A stretch of 64,000 bases of DNA from Isoetes taiwanensis. Its lineage: Eukaryota; Streptophyta; Lycopodiopsida; Isoetales; Isoetaceae. Below are positions 23,838 through 34,838 of this stretch, piece after piece. The first letter of the stretch is position 1; every line of letters starts with the position of its first letter. The stretch covers positions 1-64,000 of the forward strand of contig JAJEKV010000340.1 in NCBI GenBank assembly GCA_021234155.1. Reading direction: 5' to 3'. A program made the position numbers and the translations under genes. Under the pieces are notes generated by a model. It saw nothing but the letters and a program-made list of their open reading frames with translations. It did no database searches and was not told the origin of the DNA.

Positions 23838-23866
23838 AGAAATGTGTGCCCGGCGATGCCGGGCAT
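23838..23866 (-). mobile_element. Helitron-like 3' terminus A
   Basis: On the minus strand the hairpin GCCCGGCATCGCCGGGC is followed by ACACATTT and CTAG, then a T of the host (TTATTATT). A GC hairpin 8-12 bases before a terminal CTAG/CTRR, inserted between A and T, is the diagnostic 3' end of plant Helitrons. The element body would lie at higher coordinates. No Rep/helicase frame was recognised, so the copy is non-autonomous or decayed. Confidence 0.6.
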
Positions 23867-26800
23867 TATTCGAGAGCGTCTGTAATGGGCTGTGAGTCAT
23901 ACATAAGACAAAATGTTGAATTAGATTCAGAGATATATTATCATACAAATGAATAGAGTAGTTAAAGCTATCCATGTTATTAATTGAGTGAGGGCCTATG
24001 GAGTGCCATCATAATTCAAGTAGTTAACTTTAAAGTCTCTCTAATTTGCAAGTGCAAGTACAATTTATGCATGAGATTCTTAGGTTTTGCTTCTCTTATA
24101 TGTCACAAACATACTGAATTGGAAGTTAGAATTTCTTGCAAGACTGTAGTTAATTGATTTGCATGGACATAAGTAGCATTATGGTTTCCAAATGGGCCAT
24201 CTCTACTTGCCCTACTCAACCAACCAAACAATAACAAAAGAACTTGGATATATGATAAAAGAACTAAAGAATTAATTTTGTTCCGTTCACCGTTCATGCA
24301 TCCAAATAGGTATAGCATTTAATATCTTAGCATCACTTCTCTCGTCCCTATCTTCCATCACATAGGAGGGAATTAAACCCCAAAAGAGAATGCATCCACC
24401 AACTATATGCTCCAAAAGATTAATACACATGTACTAAGTGTCCTTTGATGTTAATTACACATTACCCTCCTTCCATTCTCCATTGTTCCCTTGACCCTGC
24501 TTTCCAATTCGAAACAGTAAAGAATGTCAAGCAAAAGTGATGTAAAGTAATCTTATTGCAAAAGCTTTTTCCAAAATGTGACCATACCTGGCAATCCAAA
24601 GTACAAACTATTTTTGCTTCTTGGATGTTTCTTGCTTAATACTTAAAACAAAATCTTTTTTATGGTCTGCGCTTTGAGAATGCCTTAGTCCTAAAGTTTA
24701 AAATCCTATTCAATGGTATCAGACTGATTCTAGATGCTGTGCAAATGTGTGTTACATTGGATTGCATGTTCAACAACCTCAACTTTTAAGCTTCCAAACT
24801 GGACTGCATATACAACATGAGAAAGAAAATGATGGCTAGCAAAATTATTGACAAAGTGATTAACATAACTACTTTTTTTGTTACACCTTAAATTGTCCTA
24901 TTTCAAACTGTCAAGAAAGCATAACCTGCATTTGTGATCATTCGATTGCCCCAACAAAGCTCTAAACATGTACTAACGTCTTAAAATAAATGGCCTACAT
25001 ATTCACATCAGAGGTTCGACACAAACAATAAAATGAAAATACCTAATATGAACTTAGGGGCAAGAAGAAGAGGTAAAGAGTAGTTTCATAGCAGAAGCCA
25101 AAGAAGAACAAAACTCAGAAGTCTCTAGTTACCAAGTTGCAAATAGTAACTACATTCCCTACATGTGCATTACAATAGAGACAGGCATTTAGAGAAGTAC
25201 AAATGGGGCTTAATTGTTATCTACCCCTAAAGCCAAAAATACCCCCGAGCAGAAAATATGACATGCAAGTAGAGTCTAGAGAATAGCCAATAGGTAAGAT
25301 GCCAAAGTCGAAGATTGCTACAATAGCATCACGCATAGCTACTAATGTTACAAAGGGATCACTACGTGCACAACTATGTAGTAATAAGAGCAGCACTGAC
25401 ACTTTCTATTCCAGACGATCAACAACGTAAACGAATCATTACCGACAGCAAAGCAAGGACTAAGTAGTTGTGCAAAATCTCCGCAAGCATGCTTAGAGTA
25501 GAAAGTTTAATGATAAGTAAGAAAAGTGATTTTCTAGAAGTAATAAGCTCTAATGCTAATATATAAAAGCAATGCACATCAGTAGAGTGAACGCCCGTAT
25601 GTATTAAAACCACATGCATCTCCTGCTGCAAAATGCTCTGCAAATGGAAGATGTTGAGAAGCTTTCTAAAAACTGCACATATATGAACTATTTTATGTTC
25701 AAAACAATTAACTTCAACCAAGACAAATGCTACATGACTATATTACATGAAAGAGTTATTGCTGCTCCTCTCAGCACCTCAGCACCAAGAGTACATAATC
25801 TCATTTTACGTCTTCTTCACATATGCAATATTCCTAATGCCCTAGTGCATACAATTTTTGGGGTATTGATACATTTGGCGCCAAATGGATACAAATGCTT
25901 AACGTCTAGAGATTTAGAGGACATAATAATAATGAAAATACCAGCAGCCAACAAACATAGAATCCTTTTTTAGCATCTTAGGTAAAGCCTGTGCATACAA
26001 TATTAGAATGGCATCAGAGTGTAAGTAAACCAAAAAGCAATGCACAACAGTAGAGTGATCAATCATGGCTGCAAGATTCCACATTTTATTTTAGTTAGAA
26101 ATAAAGGCTGCCAGTGCTCCAAACAAAGGAATAAATTAATTGCAGCATTGCGATATCATTCAACTGACTGATTGTCTGTCCACATCCATAAAACATGTTG
26201 GCCTGCATAGCAAGCACACCAAATTGACTGGCTTTCTCCTTCTAAGATTTTGATTCAAACTTAGCCAATTAGTGGCCTGCTTAATAAAGCATGCAACTTA
26301 AGATATCAGAAAAAAATGAGGATACCTCTAAAATGTAAACTTTGGTGCAAAACCCACGTAATGACCTCTATGGGCAAGCCTACATACCATAACATGTTCA
26401 GAATGCTTCAAAGTGACAATCAAAAGAGCTCTACGCACTTCATAGATGAAACTAATGAACAAAACTTAAAAGTTTTAGCACTGAACATAATGCCTGCTGG
26501 TATGACGAATCAAATAAGGTTTACATGGCAAACTCCAAGCTCTATTCCGCAACACAAAAGGGAAGACTATAAATGATACTATCAATAACTATAAAGTTAT
26601 CAGGTTCGGTAAACTACAGTACAATGTGACACTACAGGGCATGTCGAATGTGGCCTATGAGGCCCATCAAAAGGCTCTAAATCTGGAACAATGTACTCAT
26701 CTTCAAAGCCTGATAAAAAATCATCTTGGAATGGCAAGGCATATCAATAAACCAACCAGGATTATTAGAATAAGAACCATCTTTTACAGAGTTGGCATAT

Positions 26801-28082
26801 CATGTATGGTCAATCCAACATGCTGGTTGAGTATAAGAAAATTTAGGACATGTAGTAGCAGCAAACCTCTACCAGTCGAATCTGGTTCTTTGAAACTTGC
26901 AAGTATTCAAAAAGGAGGAACGTTGCAGAAAAGGATGCGAACATCCAACTCAACTCTCATTCTACAGTTCAAGCTTTGAGAATAGTATATAGATCATACC
27001 GTGTACACAAAAGAAGCCAGCAGCTCTGATCTGCACCAACGCTAGATACCAATGCACTGATTTGCACCAATGCTCTGATCCGTAGAACACTTCTACTTTT
27101 GAAACTTGGTGACAGATCACCGAGTATTAACAGAAGAGAAAGATCTGTTCAAATTTTATGTTAGAGAAATGAAAAATATAAGAATTACGAACTGCATTGC
27201 AAAAGAGGCTACACATATGAATCCAAAAAAAAAAAACAATCGTATTTGCGGTATGCTTATACATTACCTTATTTGGGATACAATCCATGTTTTGCCAGAG
27301 TAATTGCAAATGAAGAAGCAAGCGTTGTCAAGGAGAATCTATAAGGCAATCCCAAAGAAGATGAAACATATAGAACTGTACATAGAGTCCCTTTTCACAT
27401 GGAAAACGAATTCAATCTTGTCACAACTCTGTATGCAGTTAGTGGGAATAACTGAAATCAAAGAGATATGAGTTTTGCTCCTCGATATGCGGCAACAATG
27501 ATGTGTTCCATTATTTGTTTCTTATGCACAAATACGAAATGCATCCAATCCAAGCAGGAGTCTATCAGAGTTCCATTCTAAGCACATGAATAAAATGTAC
27601 TACACGAGCTAGCAACGGCAATAGCTTGGATGATGATTTCAGTTGCCTACAAAATCCATTGATCGAAGGCATCAGTATGTGACCTAATAATGAAATAAAT
27701 ACTTCTTTGTTGTCGAAGCCTACATGTGCTTGCCATGCTTAATCTTCAGCGAGAAGCAAATTTATATACGAAATCTCATATACTTCTCTCCAGTTGCAAG
27801 GTGCACCTTTCGACACTACAGTCAAGCTTGCCAAAGCCCTCTGCAAATCTTCTAATGCGGCCAGGACCATCGCGGCCCTATGCCGCTCCTCTGCTCAAAT
27901 TTGAACTATGCATGCAGGAGAGATGGGAAAAGACGCATGACCAAAATAGTCCCGCAAGGGGCCAAAGAGAACGCCGCATGCGTTTGCACATGCAGCGTCT
28001 CGGGCTCGAAAACCAAAGCCGTCCCATTTTAAATAAGAAGATAATAATAATAATTAATTATTATTATAAATCACGCTCTTAT
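23867..28082. other. AT-rich, probable Helitron body and intergenic sequence
   Basis: No gene recognised. The frames (119 residues at 25614-25973, 117 at 26626-26979, 136 at 27726-28136) have no domain and low-complexity, A-rich codons. The region may include the body of the Helitron ending at 23838; its 5' TC end was not found. Confidence 0.35.
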
Positions 28083-28112
28083 GTAATACTAGTAACGGTG
28101 CCCAGCGTTGGT
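28083..28112 (-). mobile_element. Helitron-like 3' terminus B
   Basis: The minus strand reads GCCCACCAACGCTGGGC (imperfect hairpin), then ACCGTTA, then CTAG, followed by host TATT. Same architecture as the termini at 23838 and 42266, but with a mutated stem, so it is older or from another subfamily. Confidence 0.55.
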
Positions 28113-28179
28113 GGGCATAAGTTTGAAAACCTGTAAATGAGAAGCTTATGCATAAATCATTATAACTTCACCTTAACAC

Positions 28180-28250
28180 GTGAATACAATAAGCACTTTA
28201 CTTAGAAAAATGAATGCGTGAATACAATAAGCACTTTACTTAGAAAAATG
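28180..28250 (+). repeat. 38-bp tandem pair
   Basis: GTGAATACAATAAGCACTTT plus ACTTAGAAAAATG is repeated immediately, with near-perfect identity. Non-coding, inside the presumed Helitron B body. Confidence 0.7.
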
Positions 28251-29704
28251 CCTTTGCTGCCTTGCGACCAAGAATTGTACCTATATTTCACGTAAACATG
28301 GCCTAATTCCACAATTCATGCTACTAAATTAACTTATTTTGACTTAAATTTCTTTGTCTTAATATTAGAGCATAGAGAAATTAATGAGGTGCAAAGCACA
28401 ATAGATTATTGATTTTGGGATTATATACTTGGTTGCTCATAAAACAATCAGACATAAAACCATTAGACATAAAACCATGTGCAAGACATGCACTCATGCA
28501 TTTACTTCCACATACAAATTTTCACGCAAGGCATTTTTCCATGGCAATGTTCAACTTGGGGATGTATCTAGCATCCATCTTGTTTTCTATAAGAACACGA
28601 TGCATTTCTTAAGGTTATATCTTGAATATATTCCTTCTGTTTCACGTTTGTTGACTCGGATTGATTATGCAGAAATTGATTCCATTGAAAAATAATCATG
28701 TATATTAAAAGGCAACCCGAAAGAAACTTCCAATTAGCACTTTTAACAAACAAAAACCGTTATCCAGCATGTTGCTGCCATTACATATGCAAGTGCCCTT
28801 GCGCATCAAATCTGTATACTCTTCAGTTTCGTGTCAAGGCTACAACTATAGAATGCAGAAAAATGATAGTATAAGTTAATACATTATTAAATCTTCATAC
28901 ATCATGGATATGGTTTTTAATATAAATGTAGTATTTCTTAGTGAAGTGTGAACCATCTGCCAATATAATTGAAATGCTATTGATTATTTAGAAACAACAA
29001 AAATGAAAGCAGCCTGCAAAAACATACAAAATAATAAGAAAAATGAAAGAGAGACCATATCTCCATGGTCTAGATGCTCAGTCCTTGGGCTTATGCTTCA
29101 AAAAATGTTGCAGGAAAACTATTGTACATGTTTTCAGCAGTTTTCTTGAATCTAATTAGTTTGCAATTTTATCAAATTAGAAGAGTCAGATCACTTACGT
29201 TAAAAACACGGCTATGAAGAGGTGTCCTATAGTTAGGAAAAGAATTGCCAAAGTAGGATAAAGGGACACTGGCACTGGATTTGTTATAGCTCCCATTGAT
29301 GGAGCCTGCAAGAACCCATACAGAGACACTCATTACTGGGATCAAATGTTATCCATCTTAACCAACCAAGATGGCCACTTCACCAGAAACTATCAATAGT
29401 GTGATCAGTTGATCAAAAAACGGCAAAAAAACATATGAAGTACCAAGAAGAGGATCTCTTACGGAAATTTAAATAGTGATGAAAAGCTCTCGCAACATGG
29501 CAGAGCTGGCAAAAGCATTTATAGCATCCTTCTAAGCATGGAAAAATCTACAGTTAACATCTCAAAACTTACCCTAAATTGACATGTGAAAAAATTGAAA
29601 TCAAGGAGCACCATTCTTTGCAAAGTTCTACTGCCGCAAATATCTGTGTAGCAGCATATATATGAGGAATAATGTGTGCCACTTTCGTCTTGGTTGAGAA
29701 GTCT

Positions 29705-29995
29705 AGACTATATTTTTATAAGCTTGCTGCCAAGCATTTTGGTCCACTTTATTTGTTTATGTGTCTCAGCCCATAAAAGTTGATGCCTCTAGCGAAGATG
29801 CTCATAAAACCCAGACGGATGAAAATAGACTGTTTGAGCCTGTACATGCCCAGACTATATTTTGATAACCTTGCTGCCAAGCATTTTGCTCCACTTTACT
29901 TGTTTCTGTGTCCCAGCCCGTAAAAGTTGATGTTGTGGCAAAGATGCTCATGAAACCCAGACGAATGAAAATATAGACTGTTTGAGCCTGTCCAA
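29705..29995 (+). repeat. 147-bp tandem duplication
   Basis: Units start AGACTATATTTTTATAAG (29705) and AGACTATATTTTGATAAC (29852). Both include TTGCTGCCAAGCATTTTG and end GACTGTTTGAGCCTGT. About one base in eleven differs. Confidence 0.7.
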
Positions 29996-32900
29996 CTATT
30001 CTTCAACAGACATCTTGGCAATGTCAAATCCTTGTAGACTTTTTGATACCCAATATATCCTGTAACTGCCATGCTGTATGAACAGAGCCATGCTGCAGTA
30101 ACCTAGTAAGGAAACGAAGCTGCGAGCTAAACGAAGTGTAGGGAGATCAGCACATATACAAAAATCGTGGGCAAAGCAACACATTGCCATGCCATCCCGC
30201 TACCAAATGATAAACTTTAGATGTTGCCATGCCATTGCAATTGGCCAAATTTGAACCCATTTGAACATCCACCTACAATTCGAAACTTGACATGCATGTG
30301 ATACTCCAATAGTAAATAAGGTAACATTCGCTCAATCTTACCAGGTTCAGGTTAATCTGCTAGCAAAAATCTCATCACTCCGTTAGCAAGCATTTCACCA
30401 TTTCCAGTTCTGCAAGGTTGGTTAAACAAACGAAGGATTGTGAATCAATGAAACTGCATACCTGCATGCACATTTGTAAAGATGGTAGAAATTAGATGTC
30501 CATGAATGCATTGCAAGTACTATATGTAGCTTTATATTATTAGCAGAAACCTTTGGTGTGATCTTTAATGCTTTCAGTTCCATATCAGAACACCACACCA
30601 ATACATGAAAACTGCCCTATGCTATCAGATACTTTTCAACTCAAAGTAATTTTACCCATGAAATAAGATTAAAGAAAATGGGCATCAACATGGAAACCAA
30701 AGAGAGTGGCAAAACATGATATTGGCATATAGAAGCCAAAGCTTACTGCAGGATCAGAACTGGAATCGTCCTACACAAAAATTGCCCTTATCTTTTATGT
30801 TCCTGACTCCTATATCTGCAAAAACAAAGATGAAGGCTAAGGGTCTAAATATTATTTAGAATGAAGCAATGGACGAAGTCACCTTTTCATCACGCTGTAG
30901 CTCAAATTGTACTTTCCAACTAAACCCTGACTTGCTCTGTTTCGATTGCCATGACTTGCCAATTCTTCAAGAACCATATCACGAACAACACATGCTGGAA
31001 GCCAAACTTCCCAACCAGCTTTTGAAAACCGATCATAAGGTGGTTAAGACGCTCATAAAAAGGAGCACGGTCCCTGTAACTTCCTTCAGCCTATTCCACA
31101 GTGATGGAACTCCCTAATGCCATTGCCATGCCGTAGCTAGGGTTTTTTTTTTTTTTTTTTATTATATGACCATATTTGGTGCTAAGATTATGGTGTGCAT
31201 GCAGAGGGACACAACCCTATGTAAAATCCTGTGAAGCTAACTAAGATGATTATGTATTAATGATAACAGTTCTTACACGAATTGACAGACTGGGAATTGT
31301 TTTAACTAATTGTCAAAAGCTAAAATAGTGCATGGTGCATGTATTAGGGTTCTATAAGTGAGCTTGTGATATGGTAGACGACAATAGAAAATGACACAGA
31401 CCATGTAGGTTTAACTTGGAAAAATTATGGAGAAGAAGGAACAAGGGCTTTAATATATAGATTTTTAAGTAATGCATATGCTTAACAGATGGGGCATAGG
31501 AAAAGCACAATTATTATATGCTATAGGCAGGAAAACTTGTAGCAGAAGAACATGTGATATGGGAGAAGCCATAAGAAAAGGACAAAGACCCGGTTTTTCT
31601 AAAGACTTGGGAAAAGAAAACTGACAAATGTAGGCGAATAAGGAAATTGAAATTGCTTTTTAGGGTTCTTGAACCAAATTAGGGTTCTCTCTAATTACGA
31701 TCTTTGTGGCGGTGCTTTGGATATTTGCCGAGAACAAATGCATGTCTTGATTTCTTGAAATACAGGTAAGAATTACAATTTGGATTTCTCGCATGCAACA
31801 GATTGCAACTTTCTTAAGGGCCTATTCAAACCAAAAACACGGTATTAGGTACATTGTCCATTGATTCGCATAAATGACATGAATCTGGCTCTCCTGGACC
31901 TAGTTTCGCCTATGTGCATGCTTGCTTTTGAGCGCATCCCAATGCTATAGGGTTTTATGTGAGTTCGGTTGCATAATGAATGCATCTCCCGCCTTGTTCA
32001 TGTGGAGATGGTATTTGATCTGTCAGGCATATGATAGAAGGAAAGGAGACCCGGATATGGACACTAGAAAGAGAACTAGATATGAGAAGAATGGGGATTA
32101 AAGGGAGAAGAAGATGCTATGCAAATTTCACAATCTTTTGCAAAAGAATGGTGAAACAACACATTGGAGCTATCCTCGAGCGAAAAATCATTCAGGTTTA
32201 TGCTTTGAATTTATGATTTGCTTAAACTTTGAGTTTCTGCTATGCTTGGATAATAAGTTATGGTTTGTACTTGATTAAACACAGAAATAAGAAAGTAGAA
32301 AGTGGATTACCATAGTAATACATGGCCTTTATCTTTTTTGCCTTAAGATTTCTGATAATTGATCCATCACGAAGTCATACAATAAAGGGAATAAGTTTTA
32401 AGATCTGATGGCTTTTAAGGCGTGTTTGTTGGAAACTGTGTAAGAATCTAAGTCTGCTAATTGGACCAGACTCTTAATGATTAACTATAACTCCCTTAGG
32501 AGAGCAGAGCTTATTCTTTGTGTCCGTTAGTAGATATTAGTTTACATTTCGGCTGCTTTTCCAGATTTGTATGAGTGCTATAATAAGATCTGATGGTCTC
32601 TCTACCATATTAATTGACTATTTGGGATCTACTTGCTAGATATGCTTTGTTGTAACCTGTACAGAATATTAAATGTGTTGTTATCTTAGTATGTTAGATA
32701 CATAAATCATTGCTAATTCTTATGGAAACTCAAGATCATGTGATGTTTACGGGTCTCTAAGGGATATATACTAACATATTTATGATCCTTAACTTACTGG
32801 CTGCATGCAAGTAGGTTATACCAGGAACTAGGTTTAAATGTGTTGCTAAATGTTAACGTCTGGTGACCTTAGAAATAAGAATATGGAACCTGACCGCTCC

Positions 32901-33758
32901 GCCTTATAAAACGGGGATATCAATGGAGCCGCCACTATTATATTTCTGTTCTAACCTCTCTGTTGTGCTTTGACATGCTATTTGCTATGGTACATCTTTT
33001 ATAAACATGGTGAAGGGATAACCCAAGAAACCTAATGCTTACTGTCGGTCTTTGTCATTATTACCCTTCTTAGGCTAATTTTTGGCTGGTTTATCGCAGC
33101 TAACAAGGTTTCTTGCTCCATGCTTTGATGTATCTATTTGTCTAAGCCGATGGTTCAAGCAATACAAGACTTCAAGTAAGATTATTCCATTGGGAAATCA
33201 GAGATCATATTTGAAACTCATAACTATGTATTACATTATAGGCTTGTCGTACCATGTTATTGGGATGTTTGTATAAGTTTCAATTTGGAAAAACTCATAG
33301 TATTCATGAGGAATATAGTTGTATTAATACTGTAATTGGAATATAGTTTTTTTCTTCTGAAAAATATGGTATAATTACAAAGTAATAATGTTATGTCCTT
33401 ATCCTGGCCTAGGAAAATTGTTCCTGTCAATTTTCTAGGGTCTAAAAGGCAGACTTGGTATTTCGGTCGGAAATATCAAGGATGGAAGTCTGAAACAGAT
33501 TTGAGGGTTTTTTTTTTTTTTTTTTTTTTGTTATTTCCGAACCAGCTTTTGAAAACCCATTGTAATGGTTAAGATGCTCATAATGGTTTTAAAAGGCTAC
33601 GTTAATAATAAATCTCAACCCTCCATTGGATAGTGAAACCGCAGCCATTGGATCTAGGGCTGGGTCCAACACTTACAGCATAACATTATAATATAGGAGG
33701 ATTGGCTTTAAGTATTCCTTATGAGTGGAATTGTGGATGTAAATGGAATTTGTGAGAT

Positions 33759-34245
33759 GTAATAACCATTGGCTTCAAATTATGTCATTATTCCATCAAT
33801 ATTATTATGTAGAATAAGGCTTCGTGTTTTGCGGAGCGGCACTGCCAGAGTCCAAATTTCAAATCGTGGCACAGCAAAACAGGGGCACAACAATCCGTCT
33901 CCGATCTCTGGCTTCAATCCGTCTCCGATCTCTGGCTTCAATCTGTCTTCGATCAACACGACCTTTCTAGAAGTTGCTACTGCATGCATCCACTTTAACA
34001 GGTTTCTTTATTGTAGCTAAGGATCTTTCTTATGTAAGCCAGCCAGCGCCCTGTCTACTGCAAATCTTTTGACTCAGCCAGCCCGCGCCCTGTCTGCTGC
34101 GAATCTTCCGACTCAAACTGAGTTCTGTTTCCTTCACCTTTTTGAGATAAAATCATCTGCTTCCTCATACGACTAATGCACCACTTAGCGAATCGATGCA
34201 CCACTGAGCGATAGAATATGGAAATTTGAAGCCAATGGTTATTAC
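33759..34245. mobile_element. Small element with perfect 22-bp terminal inverted repeats
   Basis: The 22 bases at 33759-33780 (core AATAACCATTGGCTTCAAAT) are an exact reverse complement of 34224-34245. The 487-bp interval is too short for a transposase. It contains two minisatellites: a 24-bp unit CCGATCTCTGGCTTCAAT-type at 33896-33955 and a 46-bp unit GCGCCCTGTCT-type at 34046-34120. MITE-like; target-site duplication not resolved because the next element begins four bases further on. Confidence 0.5.
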
Positions 34246-34249
34246 GTAA

Positions 34250-34409
34250 GGTAATTCCCCCTCTCGAAGATTTTCTCGAGGGCATATCCCTCGGCGGCAT
34301 TGCCAGACTCGGTAGCGCACTCGCAGCTTGTCGCTCGTGCGCCACCTCGTCTAGCAGAGCCGCCTCAGGATATTCCCTCGAGGAAAGCTTCTCGAGGGGG
34401 GGAATTACC
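34250..34409. mobile_element. 160-bp fold-back (near-complete palindrome) element
   Basis: Begins GGTAATTCCCCCTCTCGAAG and ends CTTCTCGAGGGGGGGAATTACC in reverse-complement register. Pairing continues inward through the CCTCGAGGG-ATATCC arm and a GGCGGC...GCGCAC arm, almost to the centre. Transcribed RNA would form one long imperfect hairpin. It is far more GC-rich than its surroundings. A fold-back MITE is the simplest reading; a hairpin small-RNA precursor is an alternative. Confidence 0.6.
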
Positions 34410-34838
34410 TAGTACTTATGTGTAATTATGTCATGTTGTAGATTCCGGTGACTTTGTGATTCAAACAAATCCCGCCCTCCTAAGAAAAATCCAAATCCAG
34501 GTTTTTAGAGAAGGCAAAAATCTTAGAAGGCTGAATGTTTTCGCACCGGGGAGGAGATTATATATAGTGCAAATATTAATCCTGCGACATGATGATGTGG
34601 CACTTTGACTAGACGCAACGGCGGTTCACGCTGAGGCAACATCGCAAAGGACATGCAAGATGGACGCACCTTCAATGTTGGGATCTGCTTAATCGTTGAT
34701 GTTGTATGTATGCCCATAACGTTTCCTCACAACAGCGAGAATCTGGATATTACTTCAGGAATGGATTTGTCTTGAATGTAGAGATTATGTGGCTCTAAAA
34801 CCCTTCTGGGTATATGGAATTTGACTCTTCCCTTAACA
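34410..34838. other. Upstream flank of the NLR gene
   Basis: Presumed 5' leader and proximal promoter of the NLR gene. No TATA box or other element stands out enough to report. An earlier ATG at 34814 opens only a ten-codon frame before TGA. Confidence 0.3.

Larger units (their letters stand above)
28113..33507. other. Long AT-rich region with local duplications; no gene supported
   Basis: Contains a 38-bp tandem pair (28180-28250), a 147-bp tandem pair (29705-29995), T-runs at 31141-31162 and 33508-33531, and short frames without domains. Around 31650-31765 a TTAGGGTTCT-type leader followed by ACAG-GTAAG could be a 5' UTR exon of the NLR gene about 3 kb further on. This is only a possibility. 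Confidence 0.35.

Noticed and set aside
22962-23885. Frames of 96-152 residues on both strands right of the Rab gene
   Set aside because: Mutually overlapping, no domain, no splice pattern; treated as intergenic.
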